From Primula veris (lineage: Eukaryota; Streptophyta; Magnoliopsida; Ericales; Primulaceae), in the NCBI GenBank assembly GCA_963682055.1, contig OY821741.1, positions 13,149,197 through 13,213,196 of the forward strand: a stretch of 64,000 bases of DNA, in the 5' to 3' direction. The position numbers and the translations under genes were made by a program. Shown piece after piece: positions 35,516 to 45,760 of the stretch (position 1 is the stretch's first letter; the number at the start of each line of letters is the position of its first letter). Under the pieces are notes generated by a model that saw only the letters and a list, made by a program, of their open reading frames with translations, was not told where the DNA came from and made no database searches.

Positions 35516-36348
35516 GCTGGGTGTTTTACTATTCGTGTGATGCAATCCCGAATGTATTTTACTATTGTGTTTTATTTTTAAATAATTATTATTTAGTTAT
35601 TTGGATTATATGTTGCTGTGTTTAACATTGCGTTTGTTATAGCATTTTGGATATTATGTGTCATATGAATAATGTGTTGATAATAGTGATGCCATGATAG
35701 AATTGCATGTTTAGGATTGTGTGTGCGTGCTAGTGCTATTAAAGTACGATTATTTTCTTACATTCCCTTTCTTGTTTTTGTCCATTTTGTTCCAATGTCG
35801 ATGGACATGTGATGATCAAGTTTCTTTCATGCTTGGCGATTTGGAAGTCGGTATATTAGATAGATACACACTTATTGAGTTGCATGTGAGTATTGACAGT
35901 TGTACATTTTAATAGTCACAATGTAATGTTTTTAAATGACACAATGTATTGTTATGAAATTTATATTATTCGTTATAGTGTCAGCTGGGTTGGAAACGAT
36001 GTTTACCCTTTTTGGATTTACTTTAGAAAGATCGCATTGGCGAGTTTTATTTAGCTATATTATTTTGTTTTAACATGTTGATTTTTGTGGAAACAAATAG
36101 AATCATGCCGAAATTTCTAGAATTTTTGCTAAAAATATAATATGTTTTTGTTTTGTGTTGTCACATTTGAGTATCGTTGGCTACCCTTAGGCCAATCGTC
36201 CTTCAATGTGATTATTGGCATGTCATGAAAGATCTGTTTGGTTTTATTATTTAGTGTGTTGTCGAATATTTCTCCATGTTTTGTCATTTAAACATTTTTT
36301 ATTTTAATTTACATTCACAAATCGGGTTTATCCAAAATCCGAGGCGCA
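35516..36348. other. Non-coding remainder of LTR-like insertion
   Basis: AT-rich sequence with no recognised gene. A 63-codon frame at 35721-35912 has no recognisable content. Confidence 0.45.
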
Positions 36349-36860
36349 TATTGTTTTCTGTATTGTCACCATCGGCTGTTTTGCTATTAGTGGATTAAAT
36401 GCCAAAATGGGTATCCTTTTAAACCATAGTTCAAATAATGTCAATATATGCATGCATCTCTTCTAATTTCATCCATGTTTTTTCTCATGGTACTATTGTT
36501 GCCTTTTATGAAAGTATAATTACGATACCCACAGATTGATCTTAAATTTAAATTTGGATGCTCTTCTGATGTACACTTCTTAAAAATCTCTATTTTAAAA
36601 AATTCACTTAGTAAAAAAAAAACTCGATAAAAGCTCGATTCACGGTTTTAAAAAAACTTAAAGAGCTTGTTTTTCTTTTGATAAGCCAAACTTAAAGAGC
36701 TAATTTAACTGCTTTTTAGGTCGCTAAAAGCGTAGAGTAGGCTCTTTAAAAAGCGCTTAGCTAATTTTTCAATGAGATTGTATTGTAACTATATATCATT
36801 TTACACTAATCTCACATAGCTCTCTCTATCTTAACTTATAGGAAGACCATTTTATGCATC

Positions 36861-37176
36861 TATGGGTAGCAAAATAGACCGAAACCCGAAACCCGACCTT
36901 AAATCCGTCGGAAACCGAAAAATCGATAACCGCTATAAACCCGAATGAACTTTTGGCAGGACCGAGACCAATGGTTATGGTTTGGGTTTGGGTTTCGAAA
37001 CTATAATTGTCAACCCGACTGAAAATTTGTGACCGAAAACCGAATCGTTAAACCCGAACAATATCCGAAAATTAACTAATTGTGTGTATATATATATATA
37101 TATTCATATATATAACATATATAAATATAAATATATGTATATAATATTTATATATTTATATTAGCTATACACATGC

Positions 37177-37225
<49 letters not shown>

Positions 37226-37687
37226 GTAATGTGTAAGTTTTAAAAGAAAGTTATAAGTTTTTTTTGATAATTAATGAAACTTATAAGTTAGGTTGTTCTA
37301 AAATTGGTTAAACATTGATAATACATTCCAAATTTCTTTTAATTCAGTAATTTTATTTAATATTTTTTTTTACAATAAGTTCTTAACAAAAATTTACAAC
37401 AAAAGGAAATTAGTATAAAAAAAAACAAATAAACAACAATTACAATTTTGAAGTAAAAAAATTTACTAACATAAAAAGAAACTTAAAGTTGGTTAAAACC
37501 GAACTATCCAAAGACCGAAAACCTCTTGACCGGTCGCATATCTGGATACCGGGTGGTTATTCTGTCTAGTTTTTTTCAAAAAATCCGACCGAAGATTTTC
37601 TAAGACCCAAAGATAACCGAAACCGACCCGACCGAAAACCGGAAGTTTTGGTATTGGGTGGGTGGGTGGTCAAAATTGTCAGCCCTA
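36861..37687. mobile_element. Non-autonomous hAT element in PGT exon v
   Basis: Ends TATGGGTAGCAAAATAGACC and, in reverse complement, TAGGGCTGACAATTTTGACC; TAGGG fits the hAT YARNG start. Flanked by a perfect 8-bp duplication TATGCATC (36853-36860, 37688-37695), and the same site is uninterrupted in copy A (TTTTATGCATCTTTAGTCC at 4739). The interior has GAAACCC-type words and two (TA)n tracts; no transposase. Confidence 0.88.
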
Positions 37688-37715
37688 TATGCATCTTTAG
37701 TCCTAGTCGCTGCAC

Positions 37716-38518
37716 TGATGAATATGCTAGTATTCGCTACAAGAAATAGAGAGAAAAATGATATTAATCGCGAAAAATATGAGAAGAGAAAAGAAAACAC
37801 CACCTTCAGGTAAGAGAACCAAGCTTAATTTATTCTCAATAGCAAAACCTAGTTAATTTTGAAAAACCCTATGCTGGGAGCTTAATAATTCCCTAGCAAA
37901 ACATTATCTCATAAGTTCACAAATAACACCAAATAACAGGGGTCCGACATAAAATATAACTAAACTAATAACTCGCTCTCTCGTAAATAAATAGACAAGT
38001 AATATAAAACATGACCGAATGGTCGTGTTCATCATTCCCTTATCCTTTGGAACAAGCTTGTACTCAAGGTTGAGCTAAAACATCACGATCGCACGCGTAT
38101 AATTCCCCCGGTCCAGCGGAAGGCCAAATACACTTCTCCATCATCTTGAGCGAACTCTCCCACCGTCACGTGGAACCCCTATCAAACAGTGCCAACCTAA
38201 CAAATAACTTTGCATTTTCGGTGAGCAACCAAACAAGCAACCCCAAAGTAGAATATCTAGGTCATACCAATAATCAACTCGAAAATCAATTATCTCTAGA
38301 TCATCACACTGAGAAGCCTCCCAATAGAGCTCGATGTAAATACCCAACTGTTTAGTCCCATAATCCATCAAACTTGTCAAAAATACCCTTAAACCTTCAA
38401 TTGTGGGATCAATACAACAAGAAATAGACTTCCCAAAAGCGCACATAAAGAGCTCGATTAGAAATAACAAACAATCATCCGGATAATAAATGCACCATTT
38501 CCGATCTCATAAACAAAT
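37716..38518. other. Unclassified sequence, likely repeat-derived
   Basis: No recognised gene. A 109-codon minus-strand frame (38141-38470) has no motif I know. The sequence appears to continue on the other side of the solo LTR (39620-39960), consistent with one older unit interrupted by that LTR. Confidence 0.4.
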
Positions 38519-39619
38519 TGAAATTCCTATCCGTTGTTCTAGTTGCAGTTATGCAGTTAGGTTCCAAGTACAGTTGCAACTGAGGATGGAACCTAAATAT
38601 AATGATGGACAGAACTAGAATTATTAAATGTACTTGAATTAAATCATACGCACAATTAACAACGGAGTTCATCCAACTAGGCTATACGTCTTCGGGGCAC
38701 TTACCCATATTAATGATATTATAATGGCTTACAATATAGGATTCAAGTCTTAATGAAAAAATCTCAGACTCTCTCTAGTTTTTTCTGCCTATTTCTATAT
38801 TGCTCATACCTTATAACTATCACTTAAAAATTAAATGGCATCCCACCATTGTTTTCGTTTTTAAAGCTTATTGTGTATTCTCTCAAAGTTGAGTTCTTTA
38901 TAAATTAGAACACACATTTTTAACAAGCAAAGCTATTAATTATTTAAAGAGTAAAAACAATCTTCTTTCTTCAAGAACTTGTTGATTGATTTGGACTCTT
39001 CTGATTGATCAAACTTCCTATATCTTGAATGAGATAATGCTGCAATTGATTGACCTCAATCTTCTTGTTAATACTTGTTAATAGACTAGCTTGACAATAG
39101 GAATTAATATTTCCTTAAACAAGGAACATATAAAACAATATCTTTTTAGAGATACAATTTTAATAAAATCGTGAAACCATAACTCCATATATTCAATCTA
39201 ATTAGATCATTGCTGATTTGTAAACACATAGATTGAATGAAGAGATAAAGACATTGTTTAATAAAAGAGATTTATTTTCCACAATTAAATGAACACTATC
39301 TCCTTAAACTAATCTCCATATATCTTTTAAACAATTTCTCTTCTTTATCACTTTAATATTCTCAAATAAATATAGTTAGAATCTTTTTAAACATATGAGA
39401 ATATATCCTGCATACTTTCATTCACATGAAAGACTTTAAAGAATAATTAATGCAATTAGACAGAATTAAGCAGAATCCTGCGTATTGACAGGTTAGAACT
39501 GTAGTTGCAACCTCAGCTGTAAACATTATTATGTCTTAATTCTTAACCATCAACTTAGATTATTTTGTTCAAACCAATTGACAACAAAGAGTTACTAGGC
39601 CAGAAATATGGTCCTAATA
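38519..39619 (-). mobile_element. Solo LTR of the SIRE-like Copia family
   Basis: On the minus strand it runs from TATTAGGACCATATTTCTGG (ancestral TGTTAGGACC) to GGAATTTCA, about 1.1 kb. Its end matches 56146-56222 (ACCTAACTGCATAAC, AACAACGGATA) and its start matches 61515 onward, so it is the full-length form of the LTR seen truncated at both those places. Flanks CAAAT/TAAAT are a probable duplication with one change. It contains GCAGTTGCAAC-type words seen throughout this family. Confidence 0.75.
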
Positions 39620-40165
39620 TAAATATCGCGTTGCTTAGAAAAATTTACTAATAACCAAACCACTAGATCCCAAGTACAATCACTAAAACCTTCACACCCA
39701 AACCAACAGCCAGACATCAACCTGCAAATTCGCAATCATAAAAATCTTTTAATGAGTAAGAACTAACCATTTTACAAAAATTATATCTCATAAACGGCAC
39801 ATTGGAAAAATAGTGAATCAAACAACCAAAGCTCCCTAACAGTCGTGGATACTTTTACACAAAATTTTACAGAATTCGGATAACTTTTAAGCAGCGAAGA
39901 TAGTTTTTCCGAGAACTATCAAATCTGTCCAGGTGCAGTTTAGACAGCACTAGTTACTCAACTTTGAAAAATCATAAATCGTATTAGAATGGAAATATAT
40001 ATAATGGGAAATTTGATTTGTTTAAGTTAGATTTGATCGAAGATTCGTATCTATAATGTAAAATATTTGTTTCTTGTTTGCTACTCTTGAGTTTTCTATA
40101 TAAGGAGTCTTATGTAATTCATTATATACACAAATACAACTACAATACAATTCTACTTTATAACA
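39620..40165. other. Unclassified sequence ending in an LTR-like segment
   Basis: Up to about 39960 no gene is seen. The 39990-40165 part, with TTCTATATAAGGAGTCTTATG followed by CAAATACAACTACAATACAA and ending TTATAACA, looks like the promoter and end of a plus-strand LTR, but no partner was found. Confidence 0.3.
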
Positions 40166-40534
40166 TAGATGCATCCAAAGGTTTAACGACGTGATTAATT
40201 GTTCCTTTTCGGTAAAGTAGTGGGAGTTCCTTTCTTTCCACAGTCATGCCTCTATTCCCTCATGAAGAGACTCACATATTGGGTACCATATTTAACAGTT
40301 TTTTTAATATAATTGTTTCACTGAATACTTTTTATTGAGATTTTATCATATATCTCTATCGCTAAATCTATAATTGTTTTCGTGTGTGCTGCCTCAAGCA
40401 TTTTTAGGAATGTCATTCAACTGATTACTTTCATAGTTGGAGTGCAGTTAAGGGAAGTCTTGATCTCCCTATTGTACTCCCACTTCACATTTCTTTAACC
40501 TTTTGGACGCTGGCCTACGACACCATATATGCAG
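40166..40534 (+). pseudogene. PGT fragment D (exons ii and iii)
   Basis: Exon ii about 40213-40282 (VVGVPFFPQS ... LMKRLTYW; acceptor lost, TTCGG for ACAG) and exon iii 40392-40534 (frames of PQAFLGMSFN-like start, VKGSLDLPIVLPLHISLTFW, YDTIYA), with indels after the start. The acceptor before exon iii reads GCTG instead of GCAG. It stops six bases short of the exon end, where unrelated sequence begins (ACCGGTTTCCG). Isolated fragment, not joined to other exons nearby. Confidence 0.7.
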
Positions 40535-40639
40535 ACCGGTTTCCGTTTCAGGCCCCGAAACTTGCTCCGTTTCAGGCCCCATAAAATGCCTCTTTTTCAG
40601 CCGAAAAGTAGCTCTGTTTCTATCCCGAAACTCCGAAAC

Positions 40640-41382
40640 TGTTAGGTTACACATATAATCCCACATCGAGGAGATATGAGAAGAGATGTCAATCTATAAA
40701 CACCAATGACTCACCATACTATTGTGTTGACCTTTAAGTATTGGATATGGGTTTAGAGGTGTATATTGGACCTCTATGAGCACAATGTCCGTGCGTGTGT
40801 ACCGCCCCCTGATGTGATAAATCTCCCTACAAATGGTATCAGAGTCGATGGAAGACGTTTTGGGAGAGGACGGACTACTCTCTAGTTCCAAAGGGAAGAC
40901 ATTACTTGGGTGAACCACGGATGATTGGGACATGAAACGTTCCCATTGGGCCCGATCCCACCCAATGATGGATGCAGGCTACCACCTTGGTGCCCGCTAG
41001 TAGTATGACGATTATTGATTCTGAGGAGTACGAAGTATGTCGTGAGACACAACGCTGGAGGATCCTAATGTGTGTGAGAATGACGTGATGACTCACATGT
41101 GTAGTGCGTGAGTGTTGATGCTGGAGAGTCTAGTAAAGAATCGAGATGGAGGGGGACCTGGTCGATGTGGTTTATATGTGAGTGGGAGATTGGCTAGGTT
41201 ACACATATAATCCCACATCGAGGAGATATGAGAAAAAAATGTCCACTTATATACACCAATGACTCACCATACTATTGGGTTTACCTTTTAGTATGGCTAT
41301 GGGTTTAGATGTGTATATTGGACCTGTGTGAGCACGTTGTGCGTGTGTGTGGATCGCCCCCAATTTGATAAATCTCCCTACA
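40640..41382 (+). mobile_element. TRIM retrotransposon, complete
   Basis: Two direct terminal repeats of about 192 bp, 40640-40831 and 41191-41382, both with GGTTACACATATAATCCCAC, CACCAATGACTCACCATACT and ending AATCTCCCTACA. Primer-binding site TGGTATCAGAG at 40834-40844, purine tract AGTGGGAGAT right before the second repeat. The interior of about 360 bp is non-coding. The second repeat starts TGGCTAGG instead of TGTTAGG. No clear target duplication. Confidence 0.85.
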
Positions 41383-41568
41383 TTGAACTTACCTTTGATT
41401 TCTGAAGCTAAGCAATCCATACAAATATATAATATGGATAGCATGAGTCAAATTTAGAAGCTCGTTATCACTAAAATAAGTGCTATTAATTCTTTTTCAG
41501 CCCAATTAACTAGGCTATCAGCCACCTAATTATTTTCTTTGTAAAATATGTTTAAGATCATAGCTAAC

Positions 41569-41745
41569 CAGTATTCTAAAAAGTGTGTATAGGCGCAAAT
41601 TAGGCGGCGCCTAGAAGCCTAACATATTAGGCGTGATTAAACGGACTAGGCGGTGAATAGGCGAATTAGGCAGCGATAAGGAGGTGATTAGGCGTTAGGC
41701 GGCCAATTTCCGCCTGAAGTTTTCCTTGCGCTTTTTAGAACACCG
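41569..41745. mobile_element. hAT-type MITE with CAGT(A)TTCTAAAAAG ends
   Basis: Inverted ends CAGTATTCTAAAAAG and CTTTTTAGAACACCG, with a perfect 8-bp duplication TAGCTAAC (41561-41568, 41746-41753). The interior is full of AGGCG words (TAGGCG, GGCGGC). 177 bp, non-coding. Confidence 0.8.
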
Positions 41746-42177
41746 TAGCTAACTATATTTTCACGAATATTATCCAAAATATCACTTTCTATCATAACAT
41801 GCTATTAAGATTATATATTGGAGTAGATATTTTCACGAAATGATTTGTACCTTATGATGATCTTGTGACTAAAAGATTTAATATGTCATTTCTTTTATTT
41901 TATATAAAAAAATCTAGTAACTTATTATAATTAATAATGCGATTTTTTATTCATTTGAAATTAATTAGCTAACCTCTATTTTTTTTTGTTATTTAGACAT
42001 GTGTTTCTTTAGATTTTAGAGGATAAATTTAAGTGGTTAACTTTGTTTAAATGCAGTTTTTTTTCACGTTGTTCTAGTTTTCAATGGGTTTCATGTTTGA
42101 AAAGGAGGTCTTTTTTTGAGTTATTTGTAAATGATTGGTTTCCTTAAAAATAGAGTGTTTTATTTTTTTTAATAGCA

Positions 42178-42526
42178 AAAGCTTGAATTTCTGGTCGACT
42201 GAGTCACACATCGTTGGGGAAGAGGATCCAATGGTACGATCGTTGCAGCTCCCGAGAACATCTTACACGGGACAATAGAGAGGAGTCTGCCCCAAGGAAT
42301 GTCTTCTTTCAGCTCTGATACCAGTTGTTGGATGATTCTCACGTGGTGGGTGGGAGGGGGGGGGGGGGGGGGGGGGGGGTCCACATGCGCTCACACGGAT
42401 TCAATACACACCTTTGAACTCATATCCATACTAAAAGGTCGACCAAATAGTATGATGAGTCATTAAAGTATATTAATGGGCAACTCTTTTTATATCATCT
42501 CGATGGGGGTATTTGTGTACCTAACA
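42178..42526 (-). mobile_element. TRIM remnant, 5' LTR and start of interior
   Basis: Minus-strand LTR 42526-42326 (TGTTAGGTACAC ... CATCCAACA), similar to the TRIM at 40640 (ATGACTCATCATACTATT, GACCTTTTAGTATGGATATG). Primer-binding site TGGTATCAGAGC at 42312-42323. The interior is cut off near 42178. A run of 25 G (42356-42380) interrupts the LTR. Confidence 0.75.
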
Positions 42527-42689
42527 TTGAAAGTCTCAAATAAAGAGGAAGAAATGTGCAAGTGAGATTTGGTCGTAGCACTGTTCACTTAGAACAAAAT
42601 ATTTGGCCGGATTTTATATTTTCTTCTTTTTGCTTTTTGGTTTTCTTTTGTCCATTTGGAGGTTTTATTTTAAGTTTTTTATTACTTTG

Positions 42690-42701
42690 AAATCTCTCTA
42701 T

Positions 42702-42750
<49 letters not shown>

Positions 42751-42752
42751 TC
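42690..42752. repeat. (CT)n(TA)n microsatellite
   Basis: About ten CT units followed by about fourteen TA units in T-rich non-coding sequence. No gene recognised between 42527 and 43050. Confidence 0.9.
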
Positions 42753-43049
42753 TTCTTTTTTGCAGGTTTTAGTAGAATTAGGTTTAATTTTTATTTTCTT
42801 TTGTGTGCTTCATAGTTTTATGTTTTTGGTAATTTTTTGTAACTCCTATTACATCTACCTTAGCTTTTTGTAAAAGCCACATGTGAGCCGTTTTCACACT
42901 ATATTAATAAGTTCTAGAGTGTTTTCTTAAAAGAATGTAGATAAAGGAAAACATTTAATGTGTTTAAAATATTCTATGTTCATTTCTCTTTCTTAAGTTC
43001 CATAGTTTAATTACACTAATTGTTAGAGGTAAGAGACTCTACCTACATA

Positions 43050-43855
43050 GTATTTTTCTGAGAGCTCTGCTAAAAACGAAAATAATGTAGTAAATAATTT
43101 CTTTGCAGTATAAGTTATTTTTTGCCTAAAAATATAACAGTATAGCTGAATTTTTACAATATACAGTCAACCCATTCGTAATACAGTCTTAGTCATATCA
43201 TTTTCATACTCTACCAATTTTAGTTGTAGTTTAAACATGTGACAAGAAGAGTAGAAATATACTTAAAAGTTAAATGAGAAGAAATTGAACTATTTTTTGT
43301 TGGTTTTGAACTACTATTTTTGCTTTTAAACAAGTGGTAAGAAGAGCAAAAGTATAATTAAAATTAAAATGGACCAATGTTGCTGCTATATCGTGATAGG
43401 ATAATACAGATTTATTTTTAGAATGATTTCAATCGATAAATAGCCGCAACTATATAACAAAAACCATGTACTAAATGATTACCAAGGTTAAGCGATGAGC
43501 AAGGCCTTAAGAGAGAAAGTGTTTGGTTGGGGAATTTGATCAAACACCTTGTGGAAGAAAGAGGAGGGGTATACTTTATTAAACGAAGGGAGATGACGGA
43601 GTGTGAGAGACACAGATGAAGTAACATTGAGTTTGATAACAACTTTACACGGCTTCAAAAATTTCTGTCAAAGCGATGTAGTATAAACCTTGGGGTCTTA
43701 AAAAAATATAGTAACTCTCGCTTTTTGCGCTTTAGTCCTCAAAAACGCGATTTTTACGCTTTACCATCCAAATAGCGATATTGCGTAGGCAGTTTTTTTT
43801 AGCAAATGGCTATAGCACATTATGGTGCGCAACGTTGCGAGCTTTTTAAAACTAT
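43050..43855. mobile_element. Degraded relative of the CAATGTTTTAAA hAT MITE
   Basis: Shares TTTTTTGCCTAAA(A)ATATAACA, then CGCTTTTTGCGCTTTAGTCC, ACGCTTTACCATCCAAATAG and the closing GAGCTTTTTAAAACTATGA with the elements at 3949 and 44661. The start is not defined and the ends are mutated. Confidence 0.5.
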
Positions 43856-43937
43856 GATTTCAAAACGTTGGGCCTCAAACATTCCTATGTTTCAGAAGCA
43901 CAGGAACATGACAGATGCCACATGCTGGATGTTTAAT

Positions 43938-45275
43938 CAAGTTATAATATCCTTGTATTTGTCAACGTCATCGTGAGACTCGGGATAAAGGTTGAGCACG
44001 GGTCCCACCGCATAGGTTTGTGGTAGTCCGACATCGCTTAACAAAATTTCAGAATTGAATTGACCAAAATGCCCCTGATTTTCCTCAATATCCAAGGCAT
44101 CTCCAGAAAGGGCAAAACATTATTTCTATCTTTCTCCAACAAGAAAGAAGGCAAGGCGTTAGCCGGAACTAGGTTCACAGGAACACGCAGCTTCGTGTCA
44201 GAGTCCTTAAGCACGACGATATCACAAAAAAAAAATTCATCGTAAAGGAATTGGAGGTGAAACAAAAGACTCAATATACCTATTTAATGTACTAAAAAAT
44301 CATCACCTCTTTTAATATAACATTGAGATTTATGCTACAGCTTGAGCATTAATATAGCGGTGAATTATCTGTTTGCCTACCATTTGGTCTTTTAGTGGGA
44401 AACAGATGATATCTTAGTCAAAGCCTAGCCACGTTTATTGGTTGGGTCACCTCCACATGATTGTTTATTGAGGCTCTTAGTGCAGAATGTTTGGACTTCA
44501 GCAATTTCTAGAAAATACTGTTCTTTTTTGAAGTTGTGATCTAATTAACAGATGGGGAGATTATTTGTAGATCTGGAAAATTGCTTTTTAATTTTTGTTA
44601 AGTGAGAGTGAACAGAAATATAAATTCGCAAATCAGAAAAAGTTCCTCCGAACTCTATACCAATGTTTTAAATAGCGTTATCACTATCGTACCGTTTTTT
44701 CGAGAGAAACGCTAAAAGCGCTAATAGCGTTGCTACATAGTGCTTTGCGGTGTATTTTTTTTTACCTAAATATGCACTAAATTTTAGAATATATAACAAT
44801 AAAAAAACAAATGTATAGTTATATTAGATATTAGTAAAAAAAATCGAAAAAAAAATTTGTTGTAGCTGAGTTTCGAAATTGGGCCTGCTGAAAATTACAG
44901 GACTGTCTCAACCATCTGGACTGCAAACAATTTTATGAAAATTACACAATATATATTAATTATTTAAATCCGCTGTTTTTTTTCCTAACTCGCTATTTAC
45001 GCTTTTGGTCCAGAATTTCGCGCTTTTTACGCTTTTGGTCCACTATAGCGCGATTTTAGCGCAATTCCAGCCAAATAATGGTTTTTCGTAGCGTTTTTTT
45101 TCCCAAAAAGCGCTATTTCGCGCTATATAGCGCGATTTTTAAAACATTGCTCTATACTATAGTTTCTGTTTAAGAGCGATAAACGAAACATTTTTCTACC
45201 AAGGTGGACTATTGGATTTTAGTTTTTTCTGAATTAAGGTTGGGGCGGAAATACAAATTTCCAACTTACAAATAA
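43938..45275 (-). pseudogene. Inverted partial copy of the UGT
   Basis: Minus-strand duplicate of part of the UGT at 13088-15754: the last 0.9 kb of the intron and about the first 350 bp of exon 2 (from 44279 down). It reads LLFHLQFLYDE, LKDSDTKLRVP, LPSFLLEKDRNNVLPFLEMP and WILRKIRGILVNS, then loses frame at a deletion of about 20 bp corresponding to UGT residues 228-235. It continues to the equivalent of UGT position 15128 and stops. Exon 1 and the PSPG box are absent. The intron part is interrupted by the MITE at 44661-45149. It cannot encode an enzyme. It marks a segmental duplication in opposite orientation, about 30 kb from the intact gene. Confidence 0.85.
44661..45149. mobile_element. 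hAT-type MITE in the UGT pseudogene
   Basis: Ends CAATGTTTTAAA and TTTAAAACATTG, a perfect 12-bp inverted pair. 8-bp duplication CTCTATAC (44653-44660, 45150-45157). The parental UGT intron (around 13965) lacks it, so the insertion postdates the duplication. Same family as 3949-4581. Confidence 0.85.
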
Positions 45276-45289
45276 GCCAAGAATTGATA

Positions 45290-45739
45290 GGATTTAGATT
45301 GGTTCCTCTTTGGAGGAAGGGTTTGGTTTTTGGCAAAAGGTTGAGTATGAAAATTCTTCTAAATATTGTAATAGATGCTGTTTACAGGGGCATGAACTGT
45401 ATGAGTGTAAGAGGTATACAGAGGCTCAGGTGAAAAGTAAAATAGCAGAGCATAGTAATGAAGGTAACAAGAATAAAGCACAAGAGAATGGCACAAGAGA
45501 TAAAAATAAGGGTAATGAACAAGAGACTACTGGTAAAAAGGCAAGATAATTTGAATATGGAGCAAGGAAACACCAGTAAGCTGACGAAGGATGCTTTTAA
45601 GGGTCAGGGTAAAATCAAAACAGAATATATGGCTAAAAAGCCTCATACGAACACTAGCAATATGGGTAAAAGTTCTAAAGCTGAAAAGTTCTATAAAATT
45701 GTGAATGGCAAGTGGGTTGAGTTAGATCGTGTTGAATAA
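45290..45739 (+). pseudogene. LINE-type ORF1 fragment with zinc knuckle
   Basis: Reads FWQKVEYENSSKYCNRCCLQ then GHELYECKRY: a CX2CX4HX4C knuckle as in ORF1 of plant L1-like retrotransposons. A Lys/Asn/Glu-rich tail follows, and after a frame change near 45540 a second frame ends with KFYKIVNGKWVELDRVE. The N-terminal domain and the reverse transcriptase ORF are missing. The right side is cut by the Tekay LTR starting at 45761. Family call is from the knuckle and context only. Confidence 0.5.
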
Positions 45740-45760
45740 AAAGAGTTGCAATATGTTTTT

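Larger units (their letters stand above)
33755..36348 (+). mobile_element. LTR-like insertion with minisatellite, inside PGT exon iv
   Basis: Interrupts exon iv of PGT copy B: exon sequence up to GGAGATTCAACTAACAC is on the left, and TATTGT through GGCTGTTTTGCTATTAG resumes on the right. It begins TGTAACGTCTCAG and ends ATCCGAGGCGCA, resembling the TGTAAC(A/G)TCCCG ... CGGGGCGTGACA form of Tekay LTRs, so it may be a solo LTR of about 2.6 kb in plus orientation. No open frame recognised, no convincing target duplication. It holds a (CATA)n/(TA)n tract and a tandem repeat. Confidence 0.45.
23253..37715 (+). pseudogene. PGT/COQ2-like prenyltransferase, copy B, split by transposons
   Basis: Exons: i 23253-23379 (VERSKRRPIASG ... 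GLNNY, frame broken), ii about 24545-24615 (PLFSLYPLMKRLTYW; acceptor AG changed to AA), iii 24727-24874 (VSFNWITFVAWTAVKGSLDL; 2-nt deletion), iv beginning at 33687 (DRADDVKARVTSTAVLFGD) and continuing at 36349-36410 (AISGLNAKMG) after a 2.6-kb insertion, and v 36838-36860 plus 37696-37715, split by an hAT element. Intron iii-iv holds the retroelement at 25326-33280. Copy B keeps the family's FNW and DRADD residues that copy A has lost, so it is closer to the ancestor in places, but it cannot be expressed as an enzyme. No exon vi was found. The joining of the B pieces is inferred from intron matches on both sides of each insertion. Confidence 0.7.

Noticed and set aside
38141..38470. 109-codon minus-strand frame as a gene
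   Set aside because: No recognisable motif, no second copy, and it lies in sequence that seems repeat-derived; left as unclassified.
42300..42325. tRNA-like sequence at GCTCTGATACCAG
   Set aside because: It is the reverse complement of a retrotransposon primer-binding site, not a tRNA gene; no cloverleaf is present.
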